A stretch of DNA of 64,000 nucleotides from Chloroflexota bacterium (GCA_005883625.1 VBDU01000074.1:1-64000); one strand, 5' to 3'. Positions 46,435-55,210 are shown, numbered from the stretch's first letter. Notes: generated by a model not told the origin, from the sequence alone. Numbers and translations: made by a program.

Positions 46435-47606
46435 GAGACCGCCGCTCCCCGCACGTACACGCCCGCGGGCCGCTGGAGCAGCGCGAGGTCCTTGAGCGGA
46501 TCGCCGTTCACGAACACGAGATCGGCGTCGCAGCCGGCCCCGATGTGCCCTGCGTTCTCGCGGCCGATGACCGCGGCCGCGGTGCTCGTCGCCGCGGTGA
46601 GCACCTCTTCCTCCGACAGGCCGCACTCGGCGAGGAGCCGCAGCTCGACGGCGTAGCGCTCGTGCCGGTTGAAGGGCGAGCCCGCGTCGGTGCCGGCCGC
46701 GATCCGGACGCCGGCCTTGCGCGCCAGGCGCACTCCCTCGCGATGCCGCTCGCTCACGGCGCGCGTCCGCTCCACCACGACCGGCGGCAGCGTCGCCGCG
46801 TTCTCGAGGATGAAGTGCACCGCGCAGAGCGTGGGGACGATCGGGATGTCGCGCTCCTTGAGGTCGCGGACCGTCCGCTGGTCCATGAGCGTGGCGTGCT
46901 CGATGGAGTCGACGCCCGCCTCGGCCGCGATGCGCATGCCCCCGACGCCGTGCGCGTGCGTGGTGATCCGAAGGCCCGCCTTGTGCGCCTCCTCGACCGC
47001 GGCCGTGGTCTCGTCGAGCGTGAACTGCGAGACGTCGGGCGGGGCGCCCTCGCCGAGGATGCCGCCGGTCGAGAAGATCTTCACGACCTTCGCGCCCGCG
47101 TGCACCTGCTCGCGCACGGCCTTGCGCACTTCGTCAGGGCCGTCGGCGATCCGGCCGACCTCGAAGCCGTGACCGCCCGTCGAGGTGATGCCTCGTCCGG
47201 CCGCCACGAGACGCGGGCCCTCGACGAGACCCCGGTCGATCGCGCGCCCCAGGTCGATGACCATGGCGCCGTTCGCGCCGAGGTCGCGGATGGTCGTCAC
47301 CCCGGCGCGCAGCGCCGCGCGCGCGTTGCGGAAGGCCTTCAGCGCGGCGAGCGAATCGCTCTGGCGCACCTCCGCGGAGAAGTTCGGCTCGCCGTCGAGC
47401 GTGAGATGCGCGTGACAGTTGATGAGTCCGGGAAGCGCGAAGCGGCCCGGCGCCTTCCGCAGCTCGGAGCGCTCGCCGTGCGGGGTCTTGGGCACCGCGC
47501 CGCGCTTGCCGGCCCACGCGATCGTGCCGTCGGCGACGACGATCGCGGCGTTGCTCACGACGCGTTCGCCGTCGAAGAGACCGTCGACCTCGAGGACCGT
47601 CCGCAT
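46431..47606 (-). CDS. Amidohydrolase-family metal-dependent hydrolase
   Basis: The 391-residue protein has all metal ligands of the subtype I amidohydrolases: LINCHAHLTLDG near residue 63 (HxH), VKIFSTGGILGEG (Lys), THAHGVGG (His), SIEHATL (His) and AAGTDAGSPFN (Asp), followed by a C-terminal beta-sandwich (DADLVFVNGDPL). It resembles imidazolonepropionase and prolidase-like hydrolases, so it probably opens a cyclic amide or cuts a dipeptide-like bond. ATG 47606 sits back-to-back with the plus-strand phosphatase gene. Confidence 0.92.
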   Translation of the reverse strand: MRTVLEVDGLFDGERVVSNAAIVVADGTIAWAGKRGAVPKTPHGERSELRKAPGRFALPGLINCHAHLTLDGEPNFSAEVRQSDSLAALKAFRNARAALRAGVTTIRDLGANGAMVIDLGRAIDRGLVEGPRLVAAGRGITSTGGHGFEVGRIADGPDEVRKAVREQVHAGAKVVKIFSTGGILGEGAPPDVSQFTLDETTAAVEEAHKAGLRITTHAHGVGGMRIAAEAGVDSIEHATLMDQRTVRDLKERDIPIVPTLCAVHFILENAATLPPVVVERTRAVSERHREGVRLARKAGVRIAAGTDAGSPFNRHERYAVELRLLAECGLSEEEVLTAATSTAAAVIGRENAGHIGAGCDADLVFVNGDPLKDLALLQRPAGVYVRGAAVS

Positions 47607-47613
47607 CGCGCGC

Positions 47614-47621
47614 AGTATCGT
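47614..47621. promoter_or_regulatory. Overlapping divergent -10 boxes
   Basis: TATCGT (47616-47621, plus) lies six bases upstream of ATG 47628, and GATACT (47619-47614, minus) lies seven bases upstream of ATG 47606. The two boxes share four bases. Confidence 0.4.
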
Positions 47622-47627
47622 CCACCG

Positions 47628-48884
47628 ATGCCCCTGCCGCTCATCGAGCGTCTTCGCGCGCGCGGCTTCGTCCCGCCCGATTACGCCGGGCACGGCCTGC
47701 TGAACGTCGCCGCGACGGTGCTCGACATCCTCGGCGCGCGCGAGGGCGACGATCCCCCGCCGCTCGCCGACCTGGATCCGGCGCTGCGCGACGGCGTCAC
47801 GCACGTCGTCGTGATCCTCGCCGACGGTCTCGGCGCTCGTCAGCTCGAGCGGCTGTGCGCGAGCGGCGACACGCCGTTCCTCGCGTCGCTCGTCGAGCGC
47901 GCGAAGCGCCGCGACCGTGGCCAGCTCCTCCAGGCACGCACGATCTTTCCTTCGACCACGGCGGCGGCCATCACGACGCTGAACACCGCGCGCACGCCAC
48001 AGGAGCACGGCAACCTCGCCTACTTCGTGTGGCTCGAGGAGTTCGCGCAGGTCACGCAGATGCTCCGCTGGGGTCCGGGCATCACGCGCCGCGGCTCGTA
48101 CTTCGACGACCCCGCGCTCGATCCGGCCACGTACGCGAAGGTCGCCTCGATCCACGGCCGGCTGCGCGACCGTGGCGCGGCGTCGTATCTCATCGAGCCC
48201 GAGGCGTTCCGCCAGGAGGCGATGACGCGGATGCACGCCTCGGAGGCGACGTACTACGGTTACTTCCTCCCGTCGGCGATGGGCGTGCAGCTCCGGCGGA
48301 TCCTGGCGCAGCGTCCGCACGGGAGCGCCCCGGCCTACGTGTACGCGTACTGGGCGGGCATCGATACGGCCGCGCACCAGCACGGGCCACGCTCCGCGGA
48401 GCAGGCCGCCGAGGCGGCCATGTTCGATCTCGACCTGCAGCGCGCGTTCGCGGGAGACCAGTACGGCGACACGCTCGTGCTGCTCACCGCCGACCACGGC
48501 CACGCGGCGACGGACCCGAAGGATCTCGTGGATCTCGTCGGTGACCAGCAGCTCGGGGCGCTCCTGCGCAACCCGCCCGCCGGCGAGCCGCGCTGCGTCT
48601 TCCTCCACACGGATCAGCCGGACCGCGTGAAGCAGCATTTGGAGCGACGCTGGCCGGAGACGTTCTTCGTCTTCGACCGCGAGGAGGCGCTCGCCGCGGG
48701 CCTCTTCGGGCGCGGCGATCCGGACCTCGTCCGTCGCCGCGTCGGAGAGGTCTGCGCGCTGCTCGACGGCGATCGCGCGGCGGCGATCGTGAAGGTCGAC
48801 GGTCAGATCTTCCGGCACTACGGGTCGCACGGCGGGATGACACCGGACGAGATGGACATCCCGGTCCTGGCCTGGCGCGCCTAA
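47628..48884 (+). CDS. Alkaline phosphatase / nucleotide pyrophosphatase-superfamily protein
   Basis: The 418-residue protein carries the metal ligands of the NPP/type I phosphodiesterase superfamily: VVILADGLGARQL (Asp), RTIFPSTTAAAITTL (Thr nucleophile), AYWAGIDTAAHQHGP (Asp, His), LTADHGHAA (Asp, His) and FRHYGSHGGMTPDEMDIP (His). Catalysis on phosphodiesters or pyrophosphates is expected. Substrate is unknown. No signal peptide is visible, so it appears cytoplasmic. TATCGT is six bases upstream of ATG. Confidence 0.9.
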   Translation: MPLPLIERLRARGFVPPDYAGHGLLNVAATVLDILGAREGDDPPPLADLDPALRDGVTHVVVILADGLGARQLERLCASGDTPFLASLVERAKRRDRGQLLQARTIFPSTTAAAITTLNTARTPQEHGNLAYFVWLEEFAQVTQMLRWGPGITRRGSYFDDPALDPATYAKVASIHGRLRDRGAASYLIEPEAFRQEAMTRMHASEATYYGYFLPSAMGVQLRRILAQRPHGSAPAYVYAYWAGIDTAAHQHGPRSAEQAAEAAMFDLDLQRAFAGDQYGDTLVLLTADHGHAATDPKDLVDLVGDQQLGALLRNPPAGEPRCVFLHTDQPDRVKQHLERRWPETFFVFDREEALAAGLFGRGDPDLVRRRVGEVCALLDGDRAAAIVKVDGQIFRHYGSHGGMTPDEMDIPVLAWRA

Positions 48885-48887
48885 GAT
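48882..48887 (+). promoter_or_regulatory. Probable leaderless -10 box (TAAGAT)
   Basis: TAAGAT overlaps the stop codon of the preceding phosphatase gene and lies nine bases upstream of GTG 48897. Confidence 0.35.
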
Positions 48888-48896
48888 TCCGCGCGA

Positions 48897-49340
48897 GTGG
48901 CGACGACCTCCTACCTCACGGACGTGGCTGGCGGGCCCGTCGCGGCGGCCGCGTTCGAAGACGACGACGCCGCGGTGACCGCGGTGACGATGCTCCGCGA
49001 TTCCGGCGTCCGCGAGCAGGACATCTCGGTGGTCGCGGCCGATCCGCGGCGGGCTGCGAACGTCGCGGGCGACCGGGCCTGGCTTCCCGGAAAGGCCTGG
49101 AACGGCCTTGTCGATCGGCTTGCGCGCCTCGTGCCCGGCGGCCCGCTGCCCAAGGAGCTCCGTCAGCGCTACGGCGAAGCGCTGCGCAAAGGGAAGATCG
49201 TCGTGGTGGTCGCGGCGGACGGTCAGCCGCCCGACACGATCGCCGCGCTCCTCGCGCAGGCGCGCGGCGACGACGTCCAGCAGTGGTGGCAGAGCCCGAC
49301 GCGCCTCTTCGCGCCTCCCGAGCTCGCGGGACCGTTCTAG
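48897..49340 (+). CDS. Small ferredoxin-like-fold stress-type protein
   Basis: The 147-residue protein starts ATTSYLTDVAGGPVAAAAFEDDDAAVTAVTMLRDSGV, similar in style to the start of the 45940 product, and contains DISVVAADPRRAANVAG and KIVVVVAADGQPPDT. It lacks membrane helices. I do not recognise a named family beyond this general-stress-like pattern. It follows the phosphatase by 12 bases. Confidence 0.6.
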   Translation: MATTSYLTDVAGGPVAAAAFEDDDAAVTAVTMLRDSGVREQDISVVAADPRRAANVAGDRAWLPGKAWNGLVDRLARLVPGGPLPKELRQRYGEALRKGKIVVVVAADGQPPDTIAALLAQARGDDVQQWWQSPTRLFAPPELAGPF

Positions 49341-49347
49341 GCGAAGC

Positions 49348-49704
49348 GTGCGCGTCGTCCGTTTCGCGCCGAGCGGCAGGACCCGGAGCCACGCGCAGAT
49401 CTTCTCCGGCCACGTGGAGGCGCAGACCGCGGTCGGCGGCGAGATCAGCAAGGACCTGCGCGTCTCCGAGATCGCGTTCAAGGACGGCGCGCGCAACCGC
49501 TGGCACGTTCACACGACCGATCAGGTCCTCGTGGTGACGGAAGGCGAGGGGATCCTCGCGGGCGACGGCGAGCAGCACGACCTCGCGACCGGCGATGTCG
49601 CGTTCATCCCCGCGAACACGAGGCACTGGCATGGCGCGAAGCCGGGGAAGGACATGACGCACTGGTCCATCCTCGGCCCCGCGGACACGAAGATCGCGGA
49701 CTAA
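49348..49704 (+). CDS. Cupin-domain protein
   Basis: The 118-residue protein has the cupin motif pair: NRWHVHTTDQVLVVTEGEGI (metal His-x-His) and GDVAFIPANTRHWHGAKPGK. It is a single-domain cupin like those accompanying carboxymuconolactone decarboxylases. Ligand is unknown. GTG 49348 follows the previous stop by seven bases, so cotranscription is likely. Confidence 0.88.
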   Translation: MRVVRFAPSGRTRSHAQIFSGHVEAQTAVGGEISKDLRVSEIAFKDGARNRWHVHTTDQVLVVTEGEGILAGDGEQHDLATGDVAFIPANTRHWHGAKPGKDMTHWSILGPADTKIAD

Positions 49705-49738
49705 CCGCGGGAGCTAAACGGCCACCGTTCGGTGCGTG

Positions 49739-50326
49739 TCATCGTCGGAGGACGCGTCCGGTCCAGATCCAGAACGCCGGGCCGAGCACGACCGAGGCAA
49801 GCCCGCCCGAAACGAGGACGAGGTTCTCCGCGGCCGCGACGGTCGCGACGAAGAGGAGGACGAGGTCGACGCCGTCGACGATCGCGAGCGTCGCGAGCTC
49901 CCGCGGGAATCCGGGGACGTCGCCTGCGCGGATCACCAGGCCGAACGTGAACACCCAGAGGCCGGCGAGTCCGAACGTCGCGAACCCGCGCGGATCCGTG
50001 GGCGCGAGGTCGGGCACCTCGATCGCGCCGACCTCCGCGAGCGCCGAATACACGCCGTGCGTTGCCGACAGGAGCGCGTACCCGACGCCGAGCGCCGCGA
50101 GCCACCTGCCGTCGAGCGCCGCGATGCGGCCGGTGACACCCACGATCGCGATCGTCGCCGAGAGCCCGCCTGCCGCGATGAGCGCGTTCGCGAGCGCTGA
50201 CGCGCGGTGCGCCTCGGGATGGCCGTGGACGAGGCCGAGGAATACCGCGGCGTACGCGAGCGAGAAGAAGGCCACGAAATACGCCTGCAGCCCCGCGCGG
50301 CGGGAGAAGTCGCGGTCGCCCTGCAC
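49739..50326 (-). CDS. Multi-pass membrane protein
   Basis: The 195-residue protein has about six hydrophobic helices, e.g. AYFVAFFSLAYAAVFLGLV, NALIAAGGLSATIAIVGVTG, WLAALGVGYALLSATHGVY and LVLLFVATVAAAENLVLV. The family is not recognised; DUF4386-like is possible. GTG 50326 has TAGAAT eight bases upstream, so it has its own promoter behind the ABC permease gene. Confidence 0.75.
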   Translation of the reverse strand: MQGDRDFSRRAGLQAYFVAFFSLAYAAVFLGLVHGHPEAHRASALANALIAAGGLSATIAIVGVTGRIAALDGRWLAALGVGYALLSATHGVYSALAEVGAIEVPDLAPTDPRGFATFGLAGLWVFTFGLVIRAGDVPGFPRELATLAIVDGVDLVLLFVATVAAAENLVLVSGGLASVVLGPAFWIWTGRVLRR

Positions 50327-50334
50327 CGCGCGGG

Positions 50335-50340
50335 ATTCTA
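50335..50340 (-). promoter_or_regulatory. Probable leaderless -10 box (TAGAAT)
   Basis: TAGAAT on the minus strand lies eight bases upstream of GTG 50326 and 7 bases after the permease stop. Confidence 0.45.
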
Positions 50341-50347
50341 CGGAGGG

Positions 50348-51205
50348 CTAGACCTCGCGCGCGCGGAAGCTCCAGACGGCGAGCGCGAGGACCCCCGCGA
50401 TCCACGCGACCGACCACACCAGGTACGCGCTGGGCGGGGGCGTCGCCGCGAAGAATGGATTGCCTGCCGCGGCGGGTCCGGCGTTCGCGAAGCCGGCGAT
50501 GACGGCCGCGGGCTCGAGGCTCCAGACCGCGCCGCGCCAGAGCCCGTCGGTCGGAAGGATGAGCTTCGTCGCCGTCCCGACGTGCGTGATCGTGTCGTTC
50601 GCGAACGCGGTCCCGACGCCCTCGACGATGCCGCCGATCCACGCGATGCCCGACGCGATCACGGCGACGACGCCGCCGACGATCCCCGCGAGCCGCGTCG
50701 AGAGCGCGAGCGCCAGGGTGATGATCACCGCGCCCTCGCCGAGGACGAAGGCGAGGAACTCGATCGGATGCGGCGGCGCGTAGCCGGTGACGGCGCGTAC
50801 CGCGAGCAGCTCGACCACGCCGGCGCCGATCCCGTAGCCTGCGAGCAGTGCGACCAGCCCGAGCCACTTGCCGAGGACGTACTCGGCCCGCGCGATGGGC
50901 CGCGCCAGGAGCGCGAGCGAGATCCCGGACTCGACCTCGGCCGAGATCGCCGGCGCCGCGACGAACGCCGACGAGAGCATCACCGCCTGGCTGAACATGA
51001 ACATCACGAGGATGAGCAGCTGCGAGGTGATCGCGGTCTGTTGCACCGGCGGGAGTGGCTGACCGCCAGTCCGCAGATCCGCGATTCGCGAGAAGCCCCA
51101 GACCGTGAGCGCGATGACGACGAGCGTCAGCGCGACGAGCGCGAAGAGCAGCTTGCGCCGGGAGGCCTCGCGGAGGATCTCGCGCGCGACGACGAGGCTG
51201 GGCAT
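50348..51205 (-). CDS. ABC-2 type transporter permease
   Basis: The 285-residue protein has six or seven membrane helices and the ABC-2 pattern: SLVVAREILREASRRKLLFAL at the start, MLSSAFVAAPAISAEVESGISLALLARPIARAEYVLGKW (the conserved cytoplasmic element), and WIAGVLALAVWSFRAREV. It exports an unknown compound with the ATPase at 51205-52107. ATG 51205 overlaps the ATPase stop by one base (TGATG). Confidence 0.85.
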   Translation of the reverse strand: MPSLVVAREILREASRRKLLFALVALTLVVIALTVWGFSRIADLRTGGQPLPPVQQTAITSQLLILVMFMFSQAVMLSSAFVAAPAISAEVESGISLALLARPIARAEYVLGKWLGLVALLAGYGIGAGVVELLAVRAVTGYAPPHPIEFLAFVLGEGAVIITLALALSTRLAGIVGGVVAVIASGIAWIGGIVEGVGTAFANDTITHVGTATKLILPTDGLWRGAVWSLEPAAVIAGFANAGPAAAGNPFFAATPPPSAYLVWSVAWIAGVLALAVWSFRAREV

Positions 51206-52107
51206 CACTGGCCGAGGAGCCGGAGGAAGCGCTCCTCGAGCGATTCGTGCTGCGGCTCGACGCTGTACACCCGCGCGCCCGCGCGGACCGCGTCCGCCAC
51301 GAGCTCGGGGACGCGCTCGGGATCGATGCCCCGCACGAGGAGCTCGCCGTCGCCGCCGTCGAGCTCGCCGTAGCGCGCGAGGGCGGCGCGCCCCTCGCGC
51401 GTCAGTCCCGCGATGCGCAGGCGGACCGCGTTCGCGCGTAGCAGCTCGTCGAGCGTCCCCTCCGCGACGACGCGGCCGCGGTCGATGATCGCCACGCTGT
51501 CGCAGACCTGCTCGACCTCGGTGAGGAGGTGCGAGTTGAGGAACACGGTCGTCCCGAGCTGGCGCAGCCCGCGGATGATCTCGCGCACGTCGTGGCGGCC
51601 CACCGGATCGAGTGCGCTCGTGGGCTCGTCGAGCAGCACGAGCGCGGGCCGCCCGATGAGCGCGACGCCGAGGCCGAGGCGCTGCTGCATCCCCTTCGAG
51701 TAGGTCCCGACGCGGCTCGTCGCGCGGTCCGCCAGGCCGACGGTCGCGAGAACGTCCCCAATCTCGCGCTCCCAGCGCGCGCGCTCGACGCCCGCGAGCT
51801 CGCAGTGCAGGGCGAGGACCTCGCGCGCGCCGAGCCACGGCTGGTAGCGGAAGAGCTCGGGCAGGTAGCCGATGCGGCGGCGCGCCCCGCGGGACCCGAG
51901 CGGCTCTCCAAGGACAGCCCCGGTCCCCGACGTGCGCGTCGCGAGGCCGAGGAGGAGCTTCACCGCTGTCGTCTTGCCCGCGCCGTTCGGGCCGAGGAAG
52001 CCGTAGACCTGGCCGACGCGCACGGACATCGTGAGCCCCGCGAGCGCGACGACGCTCCCGTAGCGCTTCGCGAGGTCGCGCGTCTCGATCGCGAGCGATC
52101 CGCTCAC
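51205..52107 (-). CDS. ABC transporter ATPase
   Basis: The 300-residue protein has Walker A GPNGAGKTTAVKLL, the Q-loop area YLPELFRYQPW, the signature YSKGMQQRLGLGVAL, Walker B ALVLLDEPTSALDP and LNSHLLTEVEQ. It drives the ABC-2 permease encoded next. GTG 52107 overlaps the anti-sigma stop by one base. The pair resembles bacitracin- or lipid-type efflux systems. Confidence 0.93.
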   Translation of the reverse strand: MSGSLAIETRDLAKRYGSVVALAGLTMSVRVGQVYGFLGPNGAGKTTAVKLLLGLATRTSGTGAVLGEPLGSRGARRRIGYLPELFRYQPWLGAREVLALHCELAGVERARWEREIGDVLATVGLADRATSRVGTYSKGMQQRLGLGVALIGRPALVLLDEPTSALDPVGRHDVREIIRGLRQLGTTVFLNSHLLTEVEQVCDSVAIIDRGRVVAEGTLDELLRANAVRLRIAGLTREGRAALARYGELDGGDGELLVRGIDPERVPELVADAVRAGARVYSVEPQHESLEERFLRLLGQ

Positions 52108-53147
52108 TATTTGAGCGAGTTCGCGACCGCCAGCACCTGTGATTCCGTGAGCGTACCGAGCACCTCGAACATCATGCCGCCCTTCTGCCAGATGAGGGCG
52201 CTGCCGAGGCCCGTGGAGTCACCGATGAAGAGCCCGTCCACGCCCTGGACCTTCACCGGGTGGGAGATCGCGAGCTCGGCGGGCACCGGCACCGGCAGCG
52301 TCGACGAGGGATCGGTGATCGCGCGAAGTGCGGCCGCCAGCTGTGGCGAGATGCCCGGCTGCTGAAGGAGGTAGCCGCGCAGCTCGTCGACGGTGACGCC
52401 GTCGCTCGTGACCGTCGGCGCCTTGGCCTGACCGATGACGAGCGTCGGGATGCCGCCCAACGTGCCGCCCGCCGAGCCGGTCGGCCCGGTCGTCGTCGCG
52501 GTCGGATCCGTCGCGCCCCACACCTGGATCGCCGCGGGGCCGCCGGTGATCGTGAGCTTCGCGCCGTCCACGTCCTTGGGCAGCGGCGGGATGGTGCGAC
52601 CCGCCTTCGCGGCGGACGCACGCGCGGCCTCGGCGCTGAACGTGAAGGTCGCGGTCGACCGGTTGATCACGCCGTAGCGCGCGGTGCCCGTGACGCCCTG
52701 AGGGAGCGACGACGGAGCGAGCACGTCGAATCCGGCGGCCGCGGTCGCCGCGGGGAGCGAGCGGACCTCGCGCGGCTGCGGCGGGGTGGTCCAGGCGAAG
52801 GTCCCGTACGCGCCGATGCATTCCTCGAGGCGCTCGCCGCGGCACGCGCCGCCGAGCTGCGCGAGGTCGGCCTGGCTGACCGGGACGGCGGTGACGCTCT
52901 TGGGCTCGAAGATCGTGAGGACCGTCCCCGCGACGCCGGAGAGCGCGAGCGCGCTCGCCACGAGGACGACGGTCGCCGCCGCCGCGAGGCCCTGGACGCC
53001 GCGCGTGGAGATGCGCCGGCCTGGCGGCGCGACCACCGGGGTCAGGCCTTCGCGCGCGACGCTCGCGCGCAACCGCTCGAGCCCGCGCTCCGTGTCGGTG
53101 CGCGGCTCCTCGGTCCCCAGCGCTCGCTCGATCTCGTTCGCGTTCAT
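52107..53147 (-). CDS. Membrane-anchored anti-sigma-like protein (no zinc-ASD motif)
   Basis: The 346-residue protein has a short cytoplasmic N-terminus (NANEIERALGTEEP), one membrane helix at about 50-75 (GLAAAATVVLVASALALSG) and a large extracellular part ending GGMMFEVLGTLTESQVLAVANSL, a DUF4367-like motif. No HxxxCxxC zinc motif is seen in the N-terminal part. Position right after an ECF sigma gene (ATGA overlap) makes it the probable anti-sigma, sensing outside signals. A Gly/Pro-rich segment near residue 210-240 (DPTATTTGPTGSAGGTL) is low-complexity. Confidence 0.75.
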   Translation of the reverse strand: MNANEIERALGTEEPRTDTERGLERLRASVAREGLTPVVAPPGRRISTRGVQGLAAAATVVLVASALALSGVAGTVLTIFEPKSVTAVPVSQADLAQLGGACRGERLEECIGAYGTFAWTTPPQPREVRSLPAATAAAGFDVLAPSSLPQGVTGTARYGVINRSTATFTFSAEAARASAAKAGRTIPPLPKDVDGAKLTITGGPAAIQVWGATDPTATTTGPTGSAGGTLGGIPTLVIGQAKAPTVTSDGVTVDELRGYLLQQPGISPQLAAALRAITDPSSTLPVPVPAELAISHPVKVQGVDGLFIGDSTGLGSALIWQKGGMMFEVLGTLTESQVLAVANSLK

Positions 53148-53680
53148 CGCAGTTCCCTCCGGAAGGCCTCTTCCGCGCGTCGCAGGAGCGTGCCGACGCT
53201 CGACGCGCGGACGTCGACGGCGGCGGCGATCTCGGCGTAGCTGAGCCCGGCGTAGCGGAGCGCGAGGATCGTCGCGTCGCGCTCGGGGAGACGCGCGAGG
53301 ATCGCGCGCACCTCGTCCCGCGTCTCGGCGGCCTCCACGGAGTCCGCGGGATCGGGGGAGGCGGCGTCCTGCGGGATCGCCTGCGCCGCCTCGCGCGTCG
53401 TCCGCCGCGACCGCGAGCGCAGCGCGTTGAGCGCCGTGTGCGCGGCGGCGGCGTGGAGCCAGGCCGCGGCGTAGTCCGCGCTCGCCGGATGCGCGCGATA
53501 GAACGCGAGGAACACCTCTTGGGCGACGTCCTCCGCTTCGTCCTGGTCGGCCACCACGCGGAAGGCCACGCGGACGACGCGCGCGTACTCGGCGCGGAAG
53601 AGGCGCTCGAACGCGGCGGGCACCGCGGCCGCTCGGTCGCGGCCGTGCTCGGGCGCCGTCGCCTCCATCGCGGTGGCCAC
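53144..53680 (-). CDS. ECF-family RNA polymerase sigma factor
   Basis: The 178-residue protein has region 2 (YARVVRVAFRVVADQDEAEDVAQEVFLAFYRAH with AWLHAAAAHTALNALRSR) and region 4 (LPERDATILALRYAGLSYAEIAAAVDVRASSVGTLL). It is followed by an overlapping anti-sigma-like gene and an ABC exporter, so the operon is self-contained: sensor, sigma and transporter. It begins one base from the epimerase stop at 53681. Confidence 0.9.
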   Translation of the reverse strand: MATAMEATAPEHGRDRAAAVPAAFERLFRAEYARVVRVAFRVVADQDEAEDVAQEVFLAFYRAHPASADYAAAWLHAAAAHTALNALRSRSRRTTREAAQAIPQDAASPDPADSVEAAETRDEVRAILARLPERDATILALRYAGLSYAEIAAAVDVRASSVGTLLRRAEEAFRRELR

Positions 53681-54739
53681 CTATCCCTTGAGCACCGCGG
53701 AGCCGCGAAGTGTGACAAGGGCGGCGTCCTCGGCGGCGTATTCGGCCTTTTCGTCCCCTGGCGGGTCGGGAGCCGGCGCCTGCGCGTACCACTCGAACGC
53801 GCGCCGCAACCCTTCCTCTCGGCCGACCACCTCGGCGTACCCGAGCTCGCGCCGGATCCGTTCGGTCGAGCCGACGAGGTGCTGCTCGTACGTGGTGTGC
53901 GCGTCATCGCGCAGGTGCGCGGGGAGGCGCTCGTTCTCGGCGGCGACGAGCTCGCCCTTCCAGCCCATCACCTGTGCCATGAGCGCCGCCCACTCGCGGT
54001 ACGAGAGCGCCTGCTCCTCGGCGACGTTGTACACGCGGCCGACCGCGCGCTCGTTCGTCGCGGCGAGCACGATCGCGTGCGCGACGTTCGCGAGGTGTGT
54101 GCGCGAAGCGCGGAACGCCCACGCGCGCTCGGTCATGAGGATGGCGGGGCGGCCATCGGCCATCCGCTTCCATTCCCCGTAGAACCGGCGCTGGGTGTCG
54201 CGCTCGCCGTGGATCATCCCCAGGCGCACGACCGTGCCCGCGATTCCGGGCGTGCCGAGGACCGCGCGCTCGACGAGGATCTTGTCGTACGCGTCGAGCC
54301 AGGGCGGCCTTTGCCCGATGCCGGCCGGCGTGTGGTCGCGATAGGGATAGAGGTGCTCGCGAAGCGGCGAGTCCTCCGTCAGCGGTAGCTGCTCGAGCGG
54401 TCCCGGCTCGCTGCTCTGGAGACGGCCGTACGCGCGATACACGTCCATGCTGCTCACGGCGAGCACGCGCGCCGCGATCCCGCGGACCGCATCGACCGTC
54501 CCGCGGGCGTCGGCCTCGGTCATCGCGCGCATGTCGATGGCGACGTCCGGGCGGAAGCGCGCGAAGGCGTCGCGGTGGTCGCGGATCCGCGAGCGATCGC
54601 CGTGGACGTGCGCGACCTCTCCGAGCTCGAGCTCGTGCTCGCCACGGTGGAAGATCGCGACGTCGTGGCCGACCGCGAGCAGCCCGCGGACGACCGCCGG
54701 GCCGATGAAGCCTGTCCCGCCGACGACGAGCGACCGCAT
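53681..54739 (-). CDS. NAD-dependent epimerase/dehydratase (extended SDR)
   Basis: The 352-residue protein starts with the Rossmann motif SLVVGGTGFIGPAVVRGLL, then VLAVSSMDVYRAYG (Ser-active-site), a YDKILVERAVLG (Tyr/Lys pair) and TVVRLGMIHGERDTQRRFYG. It is an extended-SDR enzyme acting on a sugar or nucleotide-sugar like substrate; the reaction is not determined. ATG 54739 is divergent from the SRPBCC gene at 54747. Confidence 0.88.
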   Translation of the reverse strand: MRSLVVGGTGFIGPAVVRGLLAVGHDVAIFHRGEHELELGEVAHVHGDRSRIRDHRDAFARFRPDVAIDMRAMTEADARGTVDAVRGIAARVLAVSSMDVYRAYGRLQSSEPGPLEQLPLTEDSPLREHLYPYRDHTPAGIGQRPPWLDAYDKILVERAVLGTPGIAGTVVRLGMIHGERDTQRRFYGEWKRMADGRPAILMTERAWAFRASRTHLANVAHAIVLAATNERAVGRVYNVAEEQALSYREWAALMAQVMGWKGELVAAENERLPAHLRDDAHTTYEQHLVGSTERIRRELGYAEVVGREEGLRRAFEWYAQAPAPDPPGDEKAEYAAEDAALVTLRGSAVLKG

Positions 54740-54746
54740 ACGTCGA

Positions 54747-55208
54747 TTGTCCGCCAGGGCCGGCGGTACGCTCTGCGCCGCATGGAGCTCGCCGTCTGGG
54801 CCGTCGCGGCCCCTGATCGCGTTCGGCCTCATCGTGCTCGCCGTCGGCCTGGCCCTGCCGATCGACCACGTGGCCATCCGGACGGCGACGTTCCCCGCGG
54901 AGTCGCAGGCGCTCTGGGACGCGATCCACGATCCCGCGCTCGCGCGTGCGGCCGCGGGCGAGGTCGAGACAGAGGAGATCGAGTCCGTGCCGCCCAAGCT
55001 GCTCGTCACGAAGGTCGTGGGCGAAAAAGCATTCGGCGGGACCTGGACGTTCGAGATCGGACCGGCCGAGCGTGGCAGCACGCTCACGATCACGGAGCGG
55101 GGCGAGGCCTACAACCCGATATTCCGGTTCGTCTCGCGGTTCGTGATGGGCCATCACCGCACGATCGACGCGTACCTGTCGCGGCTGCGCAGGCGCTTCG
55201 CGGCGTAG
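54747..55208 (+). CDS. SRPBCC-fold protein with N-terminal membrane helix
   Basis: The frame gives about 153 residues, with a membrane helix (LIAFGLIVLAVGLALPI) followed by an SRPBCC-type domain (HVAIRTATFPAESQALWDAIHDP, GGTWTFEIGPAERGSTLTITERGEAYNPIFRF, MGHHRTIDAYLSRL). The start is poor: TTG 54747 is eight bases from the divergent epimerase start, and no better start precedes the helix. A frame to the left (ATG 54782) is not compatible. Function is unknown. Confidence 0.6.
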   Translation: MSARAGGTLCAAWSSPSGPSRPLIAFGLIVLAVGLALPIDHVAIRTATFPAESQALWDAIHDPALARAAAGEVETEEIESVPPKLLVTKVVGEKAFGGTWTFEIGPAERGSTLTITERGEAYNPIFRFVSRFVMGHHRTIDAYLSRLRRRFAA

Positions 55209-55210
55209 CT

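Noticed and set aside
44610-48884. A 1424-codon plus-strand open frame
   Set aside because: Only the part from 47628 on codes for a recognisable protein; the earlier part is a shadow of the DUF255 gene and the amidohydrolase on the other strand, with Arg/Ser-rich nonsense composition.
46431-49496. A 1021-codon minus-strand frame
   Set aside because: Only 46431-47606 matches a family; the rest is antisense to the phosphatase and the 48897 gene.
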